Source of the DNA: Balneolaceae bacterium UBA7797
GTDB lineage: Bacteria > Bacteroidota > Rhodothermia > Balneolales > Balneolaceae
Direction of reading: 5' to 3'
DNA: 64,000 bases
NCBI GenBank assembly: GCA_002480645.1
Contig: DLCN01000031.1
Span: 62,001-126,000, forward strand
The stretch's first letter is position 1, and every line of letters starts with the position of its first letter. This document shows positions 1-8,561 of the stretch, one piece after another. Made by a program: the position numbers and the translations under genes. The notes under the pieces were generated by a model. The model worked only from the letters and a program-made list of their open reading frames with translations. It was not told where the DNA came from and ran no database searches.

Positions 1-1014
1 TATGTGAGTCCTTCACAGATCAAGCGATTTCGATTACGTCAGGGTGATTGTGTGATCGGCATCATTCGTCCGCCAAAAGTGGGTGAGCGTTACTTCGCTC
101 TTTTAAGGGTAGAGGGAGTTAACGGACGCATTCCAAAAGATATGGACAACCGGGGAGAATTTGAGGATCTATTGCCCATCCACCCGGATAAACGATTTGA
201 ACTTGAGTATTCCGCTAGTGAATACACCACCCGCTTTATCGATCTGTTTGCACCGCTAGGGAAAGGTCAGCGTAGTTTGATCGTGGCTCAGCCGAAAACG
301 GGTAAAACTACCATCCTGAGAAATATTGCGAATGCAGTTTCTGAAAATCATCCGGAAGCCAAGATCCTGATCTTACTGGTGGATGAACGCCCGGAAGAAG
401 TTACCGAAATGGAGCGCACAGTGAAGGGCGCTGAGGTTGTTGCTTCCACTTTTGATGAGAAACCGGAAAATCATATCGGACTTTCTGAGATCGTTTTCGA
501 AAAAGCAAAACGGTTGGTTGAAAGCGGGCACGATGTGTTGTTACTCCTCGATTCGATCACTCGTTTAGCACGGGCATATAACGTAGGTGCCGGCAACAAA
601 GGCCGTACAATGACGGGAGGGGTTGATTCTGAAGCGTTGAAAGTGCCGCGTCAGTTATTCAGTTCTGCCCGAAATATTGAAGGTGGAGGCTCATTGACTA
701 TAGTTGCCACAGCCCTGGTTGATACCGGATCCAGAATGGATGATGTGATCTTTGAGGAATTCAAAGGTACCGGTAACAGTGAGATCGTACTGGACCGACG
801 GATCTCCGATCGCAGACTTTATCCTGCAATTGATATCTTCAGAAGCGGAACCCGTCGTGAAGAATTGCTGGTTGGTGAAGAAGAACGTGAAAAAGTAGTA
901 CTGTTACGTCGTTATCTGACGAACATGAACTCTTTTGAGGCTATGGAATTTCTGCTCGAGAAGATCAAAGGCACCAGAAGTAACCGTGAATTCCTGGTTT
1001 CTATGAATAAATAG
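1..1014 (+). CDS. rho: Transcription termination factor Rho, C-terminal part (5' end outside window)
   Basis: Hexameric RNA-dependent ATPase that ends transcription by translocating along nascent RNA. The reading frame is open from base 1 (first codons Tyr-Val), so the GTG at base 4 is an internal valine and the N-terminal RNA-binding part lies upstream of the window. Visible are the end of the primary RNA-binding region, the Walker A loop PKTGKTT, the segment VDERPEEVTEM, the Walker B strand LLLLDSITRLARAYN, and the secondary RNA-binding/arginine-finger region GGVDSEALKVPRQLF. The C-terminus has the usual Rho length and ends before a good terminator hairpin. Identification is certain; only completeness is limited by the window edge. 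Confidence 0.97.
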   Translation, partial: YVSPSQIKRFRLRQGDCVIGIIRPPKVGERYFALLRVEGVNGRIPKDMDNRGEFEDLLPIHPDKRFELEYSASEYTTRFIDLFAPLGKGQRSLIVAQPKTGKTTILRNIANAVSENHPEAKILILLVDERPEEVTEMERTVKGAEVVASTFDEKPENHIGLSEIVFEKAKRLVESGHDVLLLLDSITRLARAYNVGAGNKGRTMTGGVDSEALKVPRQLFSSARNIEGGGSLTIVATALVDTGSRMDDVIFEEFKGTGNSEIVLDRRISDRRLYPAIDIFRSGTRREELLVGEEEREKVVLLRRYLTNMNSFEAMEFLLEKIKGTRSNREFLVSMNK

Positions 1015-1040
1015 AGCGGATTCAGGTACGGTAAGTTTTA

Positions 1041-1070
1041 AAAGCCCGGGTTATAATCCAGGCTTTTTTT
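1041..1070 (+). terminator. Rho-independent terminator after rho
   Basis: An AAAGCC/GGCTTT stem, extended by GG/CC inside after one mismatch, closes a short AT loop and is followed by a run of seven to eight T. It sits about 27 bases after the rho stop. The facing metallophosphoesterase gene stops within its T tract, so the hairpin separates two convergent genes; on the minus strand the T run is only four bases, so it is likely weaker in that direction. Confidence 0.85.
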
Positions 1071-1920
1071 ATGTGAGAGTATTCTGTTTCAATTCAAAAA
1101 AAGTCACTTCCGGGCGTACATTAAAACGAACCTGATACAAATGACCAAGTGCCCGATTGATATATAGTGTTCTTCCATCCTCCAGATCGATCCGGCCTGA
1201 AGAATATCTTTTGTTTCGAACCGGTAGGATGGGAGGCGGGAGAAAGGGTGGCTTTACTTGTCCGCCGTGCGTATGACCGGCAAGTATCCAGCCTTGATAC
1301 CCATGCCACACGTCAAGATCACATACATCCGGATTATGACACAACACCAAATGTGTATCGGTTGCAGATTCTTTAGTAAGTATGGATTCAGGGGAGAAAT
1401 TTGTAGCCCAGTAATCGTCCAGCCCAATAATATTCAACCCATTCACATTGATCAGTTCATTTCTAAGTACCCGGATATCATTTTCTAAGAGGATTCCTGA
1501 TATCTTATGGGCAACTTCTGGCTGTGCCCATCCATGGCCGTAATCGTGATTCCCAAGGATGGCCAGAGATCCGAACACACCTTTAGGAGCAAATTCCATG
1601 ACCTCTCTTAGCTGTCTGAATTGGTTCTCATCTTCATAGCTGACAAAGTCGCCGGTGTAAACAATGATATCAGGAGCCATCTTCTGAACCTTTTTGAAAG
1701 TGTCTATGATGTAGCTGTAGTTGAAACGCTCCCCGATATGAATATCACTGATCTGCACCAAAGTTTTCCCATCCAATGAGGGAGGAAGCCGATCGATCTC
1801 CATTTTGTGATGGGTGAAATCTACCCAATAGGGTTCTAACTGCCAGCTATATAATCCGGTTAAGCCTCCAAGTGCAGCAGTACCAATGATTGATCTTTTT
1901 AGAAATTCTTTTCGGTTCAA
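1069..1920 (-). CDS. Exported calcineurin-like metallophosphoesterase (YaeI/YkuE type)
   Basis: Member of the calcineurin-like phosphoesterase superfamily, which binds two metal ions and cleaves phosphoesters or pyrophosphates. All signature blocks are present: SDIH (D59, H61), TGD (D91), GNHD (N124, H125), CHNPD (H195) and GHTHGG (H216, H218). The N-terminus is basic with a hydrophobic stretch (residues about 10-25) and a KR pair in place of the RR of a canonical Tat signal, so the protein is probably exported or membrane anchored. Length (283 residues) and the spacing of motifs fit the YkuE/YaeI group, some members of which act on lipid-linked pyrophosphates; the substrate here cannot be read from sequence. 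It is a single gene, convergent with rho. Confidence 0.85.
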   Translation of the reverse strand: MNRKEFLKRSIIGTAALGGLTGLYSWQLEPYWVDFTHHKMEIDRLPPSLDGKTLVQISDIHIGERFNYSYIIDTFKKVQKMAPDIIVYTGDFVSYEDENQFRQLREVMEFAPKGVFGSLAILGNHDYGHGWAQPEVAHKISGILLENDIRVLRNELINVNGLNIIGLDDYWATNFSPESILTKESATDTHLVLCHNPDVCDLDVWHGYQGWILAGHTHGGQVKPPFLPPPILPVRNKRYSSGRIDLEDGRTLYINRALGHLYQVRFNVRPEVTFFELKQNTLT

Positions 1921-2169
1921 TATTCTTTAGGGTTAGAATGAATGGATCCGTAGCTAATACTTAGTAATATGAAAATTGTTCGGTCTTTTGAATTTAATTG
2001 TCTGTGGAGTGAACGAAATTAGAAAAAGATTATTTATACGCTTATCCGAATTAAGGAGCATTACATTAAAGAATCTGTAGATAACTTTTACATTTTCTGA
2101 CGAAATGTATGTCTGTTCCCTATATATATTCGGTCCGTCTCAATTACGAGAACATCTATATCATCAGAC

Positions 2170-2466
2170 ATGCCAGGTCTCACTATCTTTAAACAATCTA
2201 TTATTGCGATTTTGATACTCTTTATCGGGGTAGAGGTGTCGCTTACTATCACGGATATAGTCCCTGATACGGTAGTAGAAATGGCTGATCTTGGTGAAAC
2301 AGGTAAAGAGGCTGATCAAAAAGAAGAGAAGAAAAAAGATGACCTCTTCAGCAAATCTATTGAATCGCGCCTTAATGCCTTATTAGCAACCGATATATCT
2401 CATCTCTCAACGTCGGTGTACTCGGAAGTTTTCAGAGTTATTCCAACTCCGCCTCCGAACTGCTGA
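2170..2466 (+). CDS. Small putative membrane protein, function unknown
   Basis: A 98-residue ORF with one hydrophobic segment near the N-terminus (about residues 8-28) followed by a highly charged Lys/Glu/Asp stretch (about 45-60), an amphipathic part, and a tail ending in PTPPPNC. I do not recognise a family. It stands alone between the metallophosphoesterase promoter region and the SulP gene, about 107 bases before the latter. No clear ribosome binding site precedes the ATG. The composition (membrane anchor plus charged cytoplasmic or periplasmic tail) is coherent for a real protein, but a chance ORF cannot be excluded. Confidence 0.5.
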   Translation: MPGLTIFKQSIIAILILFIGVEVSLTITDIVPDTVVEMADLGETGKEADQKEEKKKDDLFSKSIESRLNALLATDISHLSTSVYSEVFRVIPTPPPNC

Positions 2467-2572
2467 TATCCTATTACCTAACTTTTTTCACTCAACAATA
2501 GAAGCGATCCAACACTTTCGGTAACGAAGTTTTGTGTATTGGTCGTGGATAAACATAAACTATAAATGTGTT

Positions 2573-4210
2573 ATGGATTCTAAAAAACCATCATTATTCT
2601 CAAACTTTAAAAGCGACTTCCCCGCCAGTATTGTGGTATTTCTTGTTGCATTGCCCTTATGTCTGGGTATTGCATTAGCATCAGGCGCACCACTTTTTTC
2701 TGGTATCATTGCAGGTATAGTAGGGGGACTCATTGTTGCATTACTCAGTGGATCTCCACTCGGTGTAAGTGGTCCCGCAGCCGGTTTAGCCGTTATCGTA
2801 TTAACAGCTATTCAGGATCTCGGAGCATTTGATGTCTTCTTACTTGCCGTTGTTATCGGCGGTATCTTTCAGGTGATCCTGGGTGTTGCCAAAGCAGGTA
2901 TCATCGGGTATTATTTCCCATCATCAGTGATCAAAGGAATGCTGTCAGGTATTGGTATTATCATCATACTGAAGCAGATCCCGCATGCTTTTGGGTACGA
3001 TGCCAACCCTGAAGGTGATCTGGCATTTCAGCAAATAGACGGACAAAATACATTCAGCGAGCTGTTTAATATGCTGAATTTCGTAAGTCCCGGTGCGATC
3101 ATCATTGCCGTACTCTCATTGGCCATACTAATTCTGTGGGAGTCTTCATTTATGAAGAAACTAAGCTTTACTAAAATGATTCAGGGACCACTAGTTGTAG
3201 TGGTTGTTGGTATTTTGTTGAATATCGTATTCCGGGGAATGGAATCTTTTGAACTACGTGCCGATCAATTAGTAAGTATTCCTGTTGCAGCCAGCCTGGG
3301 GGATTTCATCGGGCAATTCACACTACCGGATTTCAGTGCCTGGAACAACCCTCAGGTGTATGTGGTAGGAGCTACCATTGCCGTTGTAGCAAGTTTAGAG
3401 ACCCTACTATGTGTTGAAGCAACCGATAAATTAGATCCACAAAAACGAGTTACTCCTACAAACCGCGAATTATTAGCGCAGGGAACAGGAAACATTGTAT
3501 CCGGTTTAATTGGTGGATTACCGATCACTCAGGTAATTGTAAGAAGTTCAGCAAACATTCAATCAGGGGCTAAATCAAAAGCATCCGCATTTATTCACGG
3601 TATCTTTCTGTTAGTAACGGCTATTATGATCCCAAATATCCTTAATCTGATCCCACTCGCAAGTTTGGCGGCTGTGCTCTTTTTAGTAGGATACAAGTTA
3701 GCTAAGCCGGTACTCTTTAAAGAAATGTATCGCAAAGGTTACGAACAGTTTGTTCCATTTATGATAACTATACTTGGTATTGTATTCACTGATCTGTTGA
3801 TCGGTATTACTCTTGGTATGGTAGTGGCGATCATGCAGATCCTTTGGAATAATTTCAAAACTCCGTACCACTTTGATCCTGATAATTTCGATCCGAATAA
3901 ACCAATTACCATTGAACTGGCTGAAGAGGTAAGTTTTCTGAATAAGGCGAGTATCCTTAACACTTTAGATCACATGCCGGAAAATACACACATAATCATC
4001 GATGCCCGCAAGACCAAGACCATTCATAACGATATCATTGAGGTATTTGAGGATTTCAGTAAGAACGCTGAAACCAAGAATATTGAATTTGAGGTAGTTG
4101 GTCTGTTTGATAATACCAATATTGATCCGACACAGGAATTAAGAAAAATTCTTAACAATGGATCAACTCCGGAAAAAAGAAACCACTTCGTAGAAGTTTT
4201 TAACACCTAA
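2573..4210 (+). CDS. SulP-family anion transporter, probable bicarbonate uptake
   Basis: SulP/SLC26-type transporter with about 10-14 membrane segments beginning at residue 12 or so, including the family patterns near GLIVALLSGSPLGVSGPAAG and GLIGGLPITQVIVRSSAN. After the last helix, the final 110 residues form a soluble STAS-like domain (ITIELAEEVSFLNKASI, then IIIDARKTK). The GTG at 2534 would add 13 residues of non-membrane sequence; I prefer the ATG at 2573 (MDSKKPS), which gives 545 residues and a normal SulP N-terminus. The gene lies 13 bases upstream of a beta-carbonic anhydrase. In bacteria this pairing usually marks a bicarbonate rather than sulfate transporter, but the substrate is an inference. 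Confidence 0.9.
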   Translation: MDSKKPSLFSNFKSDFPASIVVFLVALPLCLGIALASGAPLFSGIIAGIVGGLIVALLSGSPLGVSGPAAGLAVIVLTAIQDLGAFDVFLLAVVIGGIFQVILGVAKAGIIGYYFPSSVIKGMLSGIGIIIILKQIPHAFGYDANPEGDLAFQQIDGQNTFSELFNMLNFVSPGAIIIAVLSLAILILWESSFMKKLSFTKMIQGPLVVVVVGILLNIVFRGMESFELRADQLVSIPVAASLGDFIGQFTLPDFSAWNNPQVYVVGATIAVVASLETLLCVEATDKLDPQKRVTPTNRELLAQGTGNIVSGLIGGLPITQVIVRSSANIQSGAKSKASAFIHGIFLLVTAIMIPNILNLIPLASLAAVLFLVGYKLAKPVLFKEMYRKGYEQFVPFMITILGIVFTDLLIGITLGMVVAIMQILWNNFKTPYHFDPDNFDPNKPITIELAEEVSFLNKASILNTLDHMPENTHIIIDARKTKTIHNDIIEVFEDFSKNAETKNIEFEVVGLFDNTNIDPTQELRKILNNGSTPEKRNHFVEVFNT

Positions 4211-4223
4211 GAATATATCGATC

Positions 4224-4862
4224 ATGGAATCATTATTAGCAGATAGCACAGTATTTACAAAAGATAAACAGGATAAAGTAACTCCTGAAATAGCGATCCA
4301 GTTACTTAAAGATGGAAATAAGCGATTTCTGGATAAGAAAACGCTTGATAGAAATCCGGACGAGCACATAGAAAAAACGGCAGGAGGTCAATGGCCTTTT
4401 GCCGCGGTACTGAGTTGTATCGACTCCAGAGTGCCTGTTGAAACAGTTTTTGATATGGGTATTGGCGATCTATTCAGTGCACGTGTAGCCGGAAATTTTG
4501 TGAATACTGATATTCTCGGAAGTCTGGAATACGCTTGTAAAGTAGCAGGTTCAAAAGCTGTTGTTGTGTTAGGGCATACTCACTGCGGCGCCGTAAAAGG
4601 AGCATGTGATGATGTAAAACTTGGAAACATCACAAGTATGCTGGCCAAGTTAAAGCCTGCTGTTGAAGCCGTTGAAGAGGATGGCGATCGCAGTTCAGCG
4701 AATACAGAATTCGTAAGTAAAGTAGTAGATAAGAACGTAGAGCTTACCATTCAGAATATCATGGATGAGAGCCCCGTTCTGAAAGAAATGAGCGATAACG
4801 GAGAAATTACCATCGTTGGCGCTGTGTATGATGTTGAAACTGGTGAAGTCACTTTTTCTTAG
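4224..4862 (+). CDS. Beta-class carbonic anhydrase
   Basis: Interconverts CO2 and bicarbonate using one zinc ion. The ligands are C65 in SCIDSR, H118 and C121 in GHTHCG, and the D67/R69 pair that controls access to zinc is present, so the enzyme should be active. At 212 residues it has the usual length of the bacterial class. No signal peptide is seen, so it is cytoplasmic. It is cotranscribed with the SulP transporter upstream (13-base gap) and followed by a strong terminator, so the two genes form a closed unit that probably supplies bicarbonate for carboxylases or pH balance. Confidence 0.95.
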   Translation: MESLLADSTVFTKDKQDKVTPEIAIQLLKDGNKRFLDKKTLDRNPDEHIEKTAGGQWPFAAVLSCIDSRVPVETVFDMGIGDLFSARVAGNFVNTDILGSLEYACKVAGSKAVVVLGHTHCGAVKGACDDVKLGNITSMLAKLKPAVEAVEEDGDRSSANTEFVSKVVDKNVELTIQNIMDESPVLKEMSDNGEITIVGAVYDVETGEVTFS

Positions 4863-4892
4863 TGACGATGTGTGAGTGAGAACCAGTTAGGT

Positions 4893-4926
4893 AAGCCCTT
4901 CGAGTAGTGTCGGAGGGCTTTTTTTA
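4893..4926 (+). terminator. Rho-independent terminator after SulP/carbonic anhydrase operon
   Basis: A ten-pair stem (AGCCCTTCGA against TCGGAGGGCT, one G-T pair) with a six-base loop is followed by eight T. It begins about 30 bases after the carbonic anhydrase stop and ends just before the stop of the convergent gluconate permease gene. On the minus strand no T run follows, so it acts mainly on the plus strand. Confidence 0.9.
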
Positions 4927-4927
4927 T

Positions 4928-6268
4928 TCAGATAAACAATGAAAGTAAAAGTACACTCACAAAACCGGTGAGCGAAAGCAATGTGGTAGAGATGGTCCAG
5001 CTTTTGAATGTTTGCTTTTCATCCATTCCCAGGTATTTACTCACCAACCAGAAACCGCTGTCATTAACATGACTCAAAATGGAAGCTCCTGCAGCAATGG
5101 CAATTACATATAGTGCTTTTTGGGGTTCAGTAATTCCTGCTTCCATCAACGGGGCAGTGAGACCTGCTGCAGTGATCATAGCCACAGTTGCCGAACCTTG
5201 TAAAACACGAACAAGAACAGCGGCGAGATAGGCAAATAACAAAATACTGACCCCTTTATGCGCAAAATAGATGGCCAGCATTTCGCCAATTCCTGTATCT
5301 ACCAGTACCTGTTTAAAAACACCACCTGCACCGGTTAGCAAAATGATTACCCCGGCAGGAGCCATCGATCTGCTCATAATATCAAGCATTTTCTTACTGT
5401 CCGTTCCTCTTTTAATACCAAGCAGATACCAGGCCAGTAAGTTGGCTAAGATCAAGGCACTGAACGGGTGACCGATCATTCCAAGCCAGGAAAGTAGTTG
5501 ATCGGAAAAGGTATTTTCAGAGAAGAGAGGACTATTTAAAACAGTATTTAGAAGTATCAGTAAAATGGGGATGGCAATAATAGATGCAATCATGAAAAAG
5601 GGAGGAAGCTCTTTATCCACGGTTTCATCAGAAAAATGAGGTGCAGTAATGTGAATATGTTTACTGATGTAAGCTCCGAAAACAGGCCCGCTAATGATAG
5701 CTGTGGGGATTCCTGTGATCAGTCCAAATAAGATCACCCAACCAAGATCAGCTGAAAGTATATCTGCCACAGCTACCGGACCTGGAGTAGGAGGGATAAA
5801 AGCATGGGTTACTGCTAGTCCTGCAAGTAACGGAATTGCATAGAAAAGTAAAGATTGTTTGGTTTTGCGTTGCAAAGCATAGATCAATGGTACTAAGATG
5901 ATAAAAGCGACATCAAAAAAAACAGGAATTGCAATAATGAACCCGGTCAGTATCATCGCATAATGTGCTCTTGCTTCACCGAATTTTGACAACAGGTGTT
6001 GCGCAAGGGCTTCGGCACCGCCCGAGTATTCCAGAATTGCTCCAAACATGGCACCCAGGCCAACCACTGTTGCCACAAAACCAAGAGTGGATCCCATACC
6101 TTTTTGAATGGTTTGGATAATGCCTTCGGGTTCCATCCCTGCTAAAACGCCAACAACTATACTTGCGATTAACAGAGATAAAAAAGCCTGTATCCGGAAT
6201 TTTAGAATCAGGATCAGTAATAAGGAAATTCCTGCCAGAACGGATCCGATCAATGACCAATCAAGCAT
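4928..6268 (-). CDS. gntP: Gluconate permease, GntP family
   Basis: Integral membrane protein of 446 residues that imports gluconate or a related sugar acid with protons. It has about 12-14 hydrophobic segments and the family features near FIPPTPGPVAVADI, and ILSHVNDSGFWLVSKY near the C-terminus, which is a hallmark of GntP permeases. Its start overlaps the stop of the upstream gluconokinase/6-phosphogluconate dehydrogenase fusion by one base (TAATG), so the two are translationally coupled. The context supports gluconate as substrate. The exact paralogue (GntP, GntT, GntU) cannot be told by eye. Confidence 0.9.
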   Translation of the reverse strand: MLDWSLIGSVLAGISLLLILILKFRIQAFLSLLIASIVVGVLAGMEPEGIIQTIQKGMGSTLGFVATVVGLGAMFGAILEYSGGAEALAQHLLSKFGEARAHYAMILTGFIIAIPVFFDVAFIILVPLIYALQRKTKQSLLFYAIPLLAGLAVTHAFIPPTPGPVAVADILSADLGWVILFGLITGIPTAIISGPVFGAYISKHIHITAPHFSDETVDKELPPFFMIASIIAIPILLILLNTVLNSPLFSENTFSDQLLSWLGMIGHPFSALILANLLAWYLLGIKRGTDSKKMLDIMSRSMAPAGVIILLTGAGGVFKQVLVDTGIGEMLAIYFAHKGVSILLFAYLAAVLVRVLQGSATVAMITAAGLTAPLMEAGITEPQKALYVIAIAAGASILSHVNDSGFWLVSKYLGMDEKQTFKSWTISTTLLSLTGFVSVLLLSLFI

Positions 6269-8145
6269 TATTCCCCCCAGTTATAATGAAAGAATTCATG
6301 ATCCTGACCATCATTACGCTGGAAGGTATGCCCCCCGAAGAAATCTCTTTGAGCCTGAATTAGATTAGCGGGTGACCGGCTGGTAGTAATAGATAACCAA
6401 TAGTGATAAGCCGAACTGAAGGCATGGGTTGGTACATTCAGATCGATGGCACTCATCAGGATCTTTTTAATATTGGGAAGTGCATGTTCTAATTGTTTCA
6501 TTGTACCCGGAGCATCGAAGATACTTCGGTTTGCCCTGTAGATCTGGCTCAAAGTTTCCATCAACGATGATTTAAGGATACAACCATTTGTCCAGATACG
6601 TGCGATCTCAGAAAAATTAAGATCCCAGCCATATTCATCGGAAGCAATTCGCATGAGTTCAAATCCCTGATGATGATTAATAACCCGCGCAAAATGATAG
6701 GCGGATTCAAGACGGTTGATGTCAAATCCGGAATCAGGAGTAGTTCGGTCTATGGCGTACTTTACACGATCACTTTTGAAGGAAGAAATATACCGGGCGA
6801 AAACAGCAGAAGACATCATCGTATTTACCGATCCCATTTCCAAAGCCTCCCGGGTAGACCAAAGTCCTGTTCCTTTATTTCCTGCTTTATCTAGGATGAG
6901 ATCTAACAGGTAATCATCTCCGGATCGTTCTCGCAGGATCTTAACCGTGATTCCCAACAGATAGTTATTCAGATCTCCGGCATTCCATCGCTCCAGAATA
7001 TCAGCCATATCGGCATTACTGTACCTTACTTTCATCAGTTGATAGATCTCAGCCAATAATTGCATTTCGGCATATTCTATACCGTTATGAACCATTTTTA
7101 CGAAATGACCAGCCCCACCAGTTCCAATATAAGTACAACATGGGTTGCCATCCGCATCTTTAGCACTGATAGATTCCAGTACCTCTTTAACCACTTCATA
7201 ATCGTGCGGATCGCCTCCGGGCATAATGGAAGGGCCAAACCGCGCTCCCTTTTCTCCTCCGGAAATCCCACATCCTATATAACCGATACCATAGTCATCT
7301 AATTGAGCCTGAATCTCTTCCGTTATTTTGTAGAATGAATTTCCACCGTCTATGATCACATCATTTTCGTCCAGCAGACTTATCAATGTGCTAACGACAG
7401 ATTCTGTGGCTTTCCCGGCTTTGATCATCAATAAGATCTTTCTCGGGGATTGGAGAGAGTTCACAAACCGTGACAGATCCTCAAATACATTGATATGGGG
7501 ATATTCTGAACTTTTTTCTCTGAATTTTTTGATCAGTTCTGCCTCATTACCCTCAGCACGGTTGTATACCGAGAGATGGAATCCTTTATCCAGAATATTT
7601 AAACTGATGCTGCTGCCCATCACTCCTAACCCGATCACACCAAAATCTGAAGTACCGGTCTTCTGTGTTTCGCTCAGGATCTGATTCACAATTTGTGACG
7701 GACTTTGAGTTATATCGGCTTTTAATCCATACGACGGGATCTCAAGGATCTCGAATTGTGATAACAACATTTCTTTCTTCATAAAATGATCGTCACGATC
7801 ACTCATTCGCTTCGAGATCAGATTAAATTCACCGGAGAGCAGGATCCAGAAAATGGATTTTCGTTCTCCCTGAAGTATCTCACGATAACGTTCTTTTAAA
7901 GCTGAACAGGCCAGAACAGCACCTCTTTCGGAACTCCAGGCAGCTATATTATCAGATAAAGTTTGTAGCCAGGGTAAGCGGTCCTCATCATTTAACGGAG
8001 TTCCTTCACTCATCTTGGCGATGTTAGCTTCGGGATGAAAATCATCTCCATCATAGAAGGGGAGATGTAATTTTTCTGCCAGTAATCTGCCAATGGTAGA
8101 TTTACCGGACCCACTTACACCATAAATTATATATACAGGCTTCAT
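6268..8145 (-). CDS. Bifunctional gluconokinase / 6-phosphogluconate dehydrogenase (decarboxylating) fusion
   Basis: One 625-residue chain holds two consecutive enzymes. Residues 1 to about 160 are a GntK-type gluconokinase: P-loop GVSGSGKST (9-17), the DGDDFHP substrate loop (32-38) and ACSALKERYR (79-88). Residues from about 166 to the end are a full decarboxylating 6-phosphogluconate dehydrogenase: Rossmann motif GLGVMG (172-177), NR at the NADP-binding turn (195-196), GISGGEKGAR (293-302), catalytic K350 and E357 in GHFVKMVHNGIEY, and C-terminal RDFFGGHTF. All key residues are present in both halves and no stop or frameshift separates them. The protein would turn gluconate into ribulose-5-phosphate, CO2 and NADPH in two steps. 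It is the first gene of an operon with the gluconate permease. Confidence 0.95.
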   Translation of the reverse strand: MKPVYIIYGVSGSGKSTIGRLLAEKLHLPFYDGDDFHPEANIAKMSEGTPLNDEDRLPWLQTLSDNIAAWSSERGAVLACSALKERYREILQGERKSIFWILLSGEFNLISKRMSDRDDHFMKKEMLLSQFEILEIPSYGLKADITQSPSQIVNQILSETQKTGTSDFGVIGLGVMGSSISLNILDKGFHLSVYNRAEGNEAELIKKFREKSSEYPHINVFEDLSRFVNSLQSPRKILLMIKAGKATESVVSTLISLLDENDVIIDGGNSFYKITEEIQAQLDDYGIGYIGCGISGGEKGARFGPSIMPGGDPHDYEVVKEVLESISAKDADGNPCCTYIGTGGAGHFVKMVHNGIEYAEMQLLAEIYQLMKVRYSNADMADILERWNAGDLNNYLLGITVKILRERSGDDYLLDLILDKAGNKGTGLWSTREALEMGSVNTMMSSAVFARYISSFKSDRVKYAIDRTTPDSGFDINRLESAYHFARVINHHQGFELMRIASDEYGWDLNFSEIARIWTNGCILKSSLMETLSQIYRANRSIFDAPGTMKQLEHALPNIKKILMSAIDLNVPTHAFSSAYHYWLSITTSRSPANLIQAQRDFFGGHTFQRNDGQDHEFFHYNWGE

Positions 8146-8284
8146 TCAAACTGATTTATTCCACTACAGAAGATATAAAGTATGGACGGAAATTCTACTT
8201 CATGTTTTAAGGAATGTAAATTCAGGAACATAAATAGCTGAGGATAGTTTATACAACTAAACATTAATTAAAAGATATTCAGCA

Positions 8285-8491
8285 ATGAGCATTAAAGAAC
8301 AAACTGTTAGAGAACTGAAAACAAAAGTAGAAGAAATTGAAGACTTTATTGCAGAGAACGGAGTAGGATCTCGTTATTTGTCGAAAGCTGAAAAGATGCA
8401 ACGGGATCTGAATATCGGATTAGTACTGGGCGGAGCTACTATTGTAGCTGGTGCTGCAGCATGGGCTTTATTAGGCCGTAATAACGGCTGA
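8285..8491 (+). CDS. Small membrane protein with N-terminal coiled coil, function unknown
   Basis: A 68-residue protein: an acidic/basic heptad-like helix (residues 1-40) followed by one glycine/alanine-rich hydrophobic segment (about 44-63) and a short NNG tail. The layout recalls small stress-type membrane proteins such as the DUF883/ElaB group, but I cannot assign it to them by sequence. The ATG is preceded by an A-rich leader typical of this genome, and the gene ends 28 bases before a strong hairpin terminator. It stands as its own transcription unit, which supports it being real. Confidence 0.7.
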   Translation: MSIKEQTVRELKTKVEEIEDFIAENGVGSRYLSKAEKMQRDLNIGLVLGGATIVAGAAAWALLGRNNG

Positions 8492-8518
8492 TCTCCTAGG
8501 TTAGGATTAGAGGTATAG

Positions 8519-8547
8519 AAAAGGACGGCACCCGCCGTCCTTTTTTT
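8519..8547 (+). terminator. Bidirectional rho-independent terminator
   Basis: A GGACGGC/GCCGTCC stem, extended by flanking A/T pairs, with a four-base loop and seven T on the plus strand; the minus strand has a run of T as well. It lies between the convergent small membrane protein gene and the M3 peptidase gene, so it probably ends both transcripts. Confidence 0.9.
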
Positions 8548-8561
8548 GTTAAAGAACACTA

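Noticed and set aside
2534..2572. A 13-residue N-terminal extension of the SulP protein from GTG 2534.
   Set aside because: The extension does not resemble SulP N-termini and the ATG at 2573 gives the expected start.
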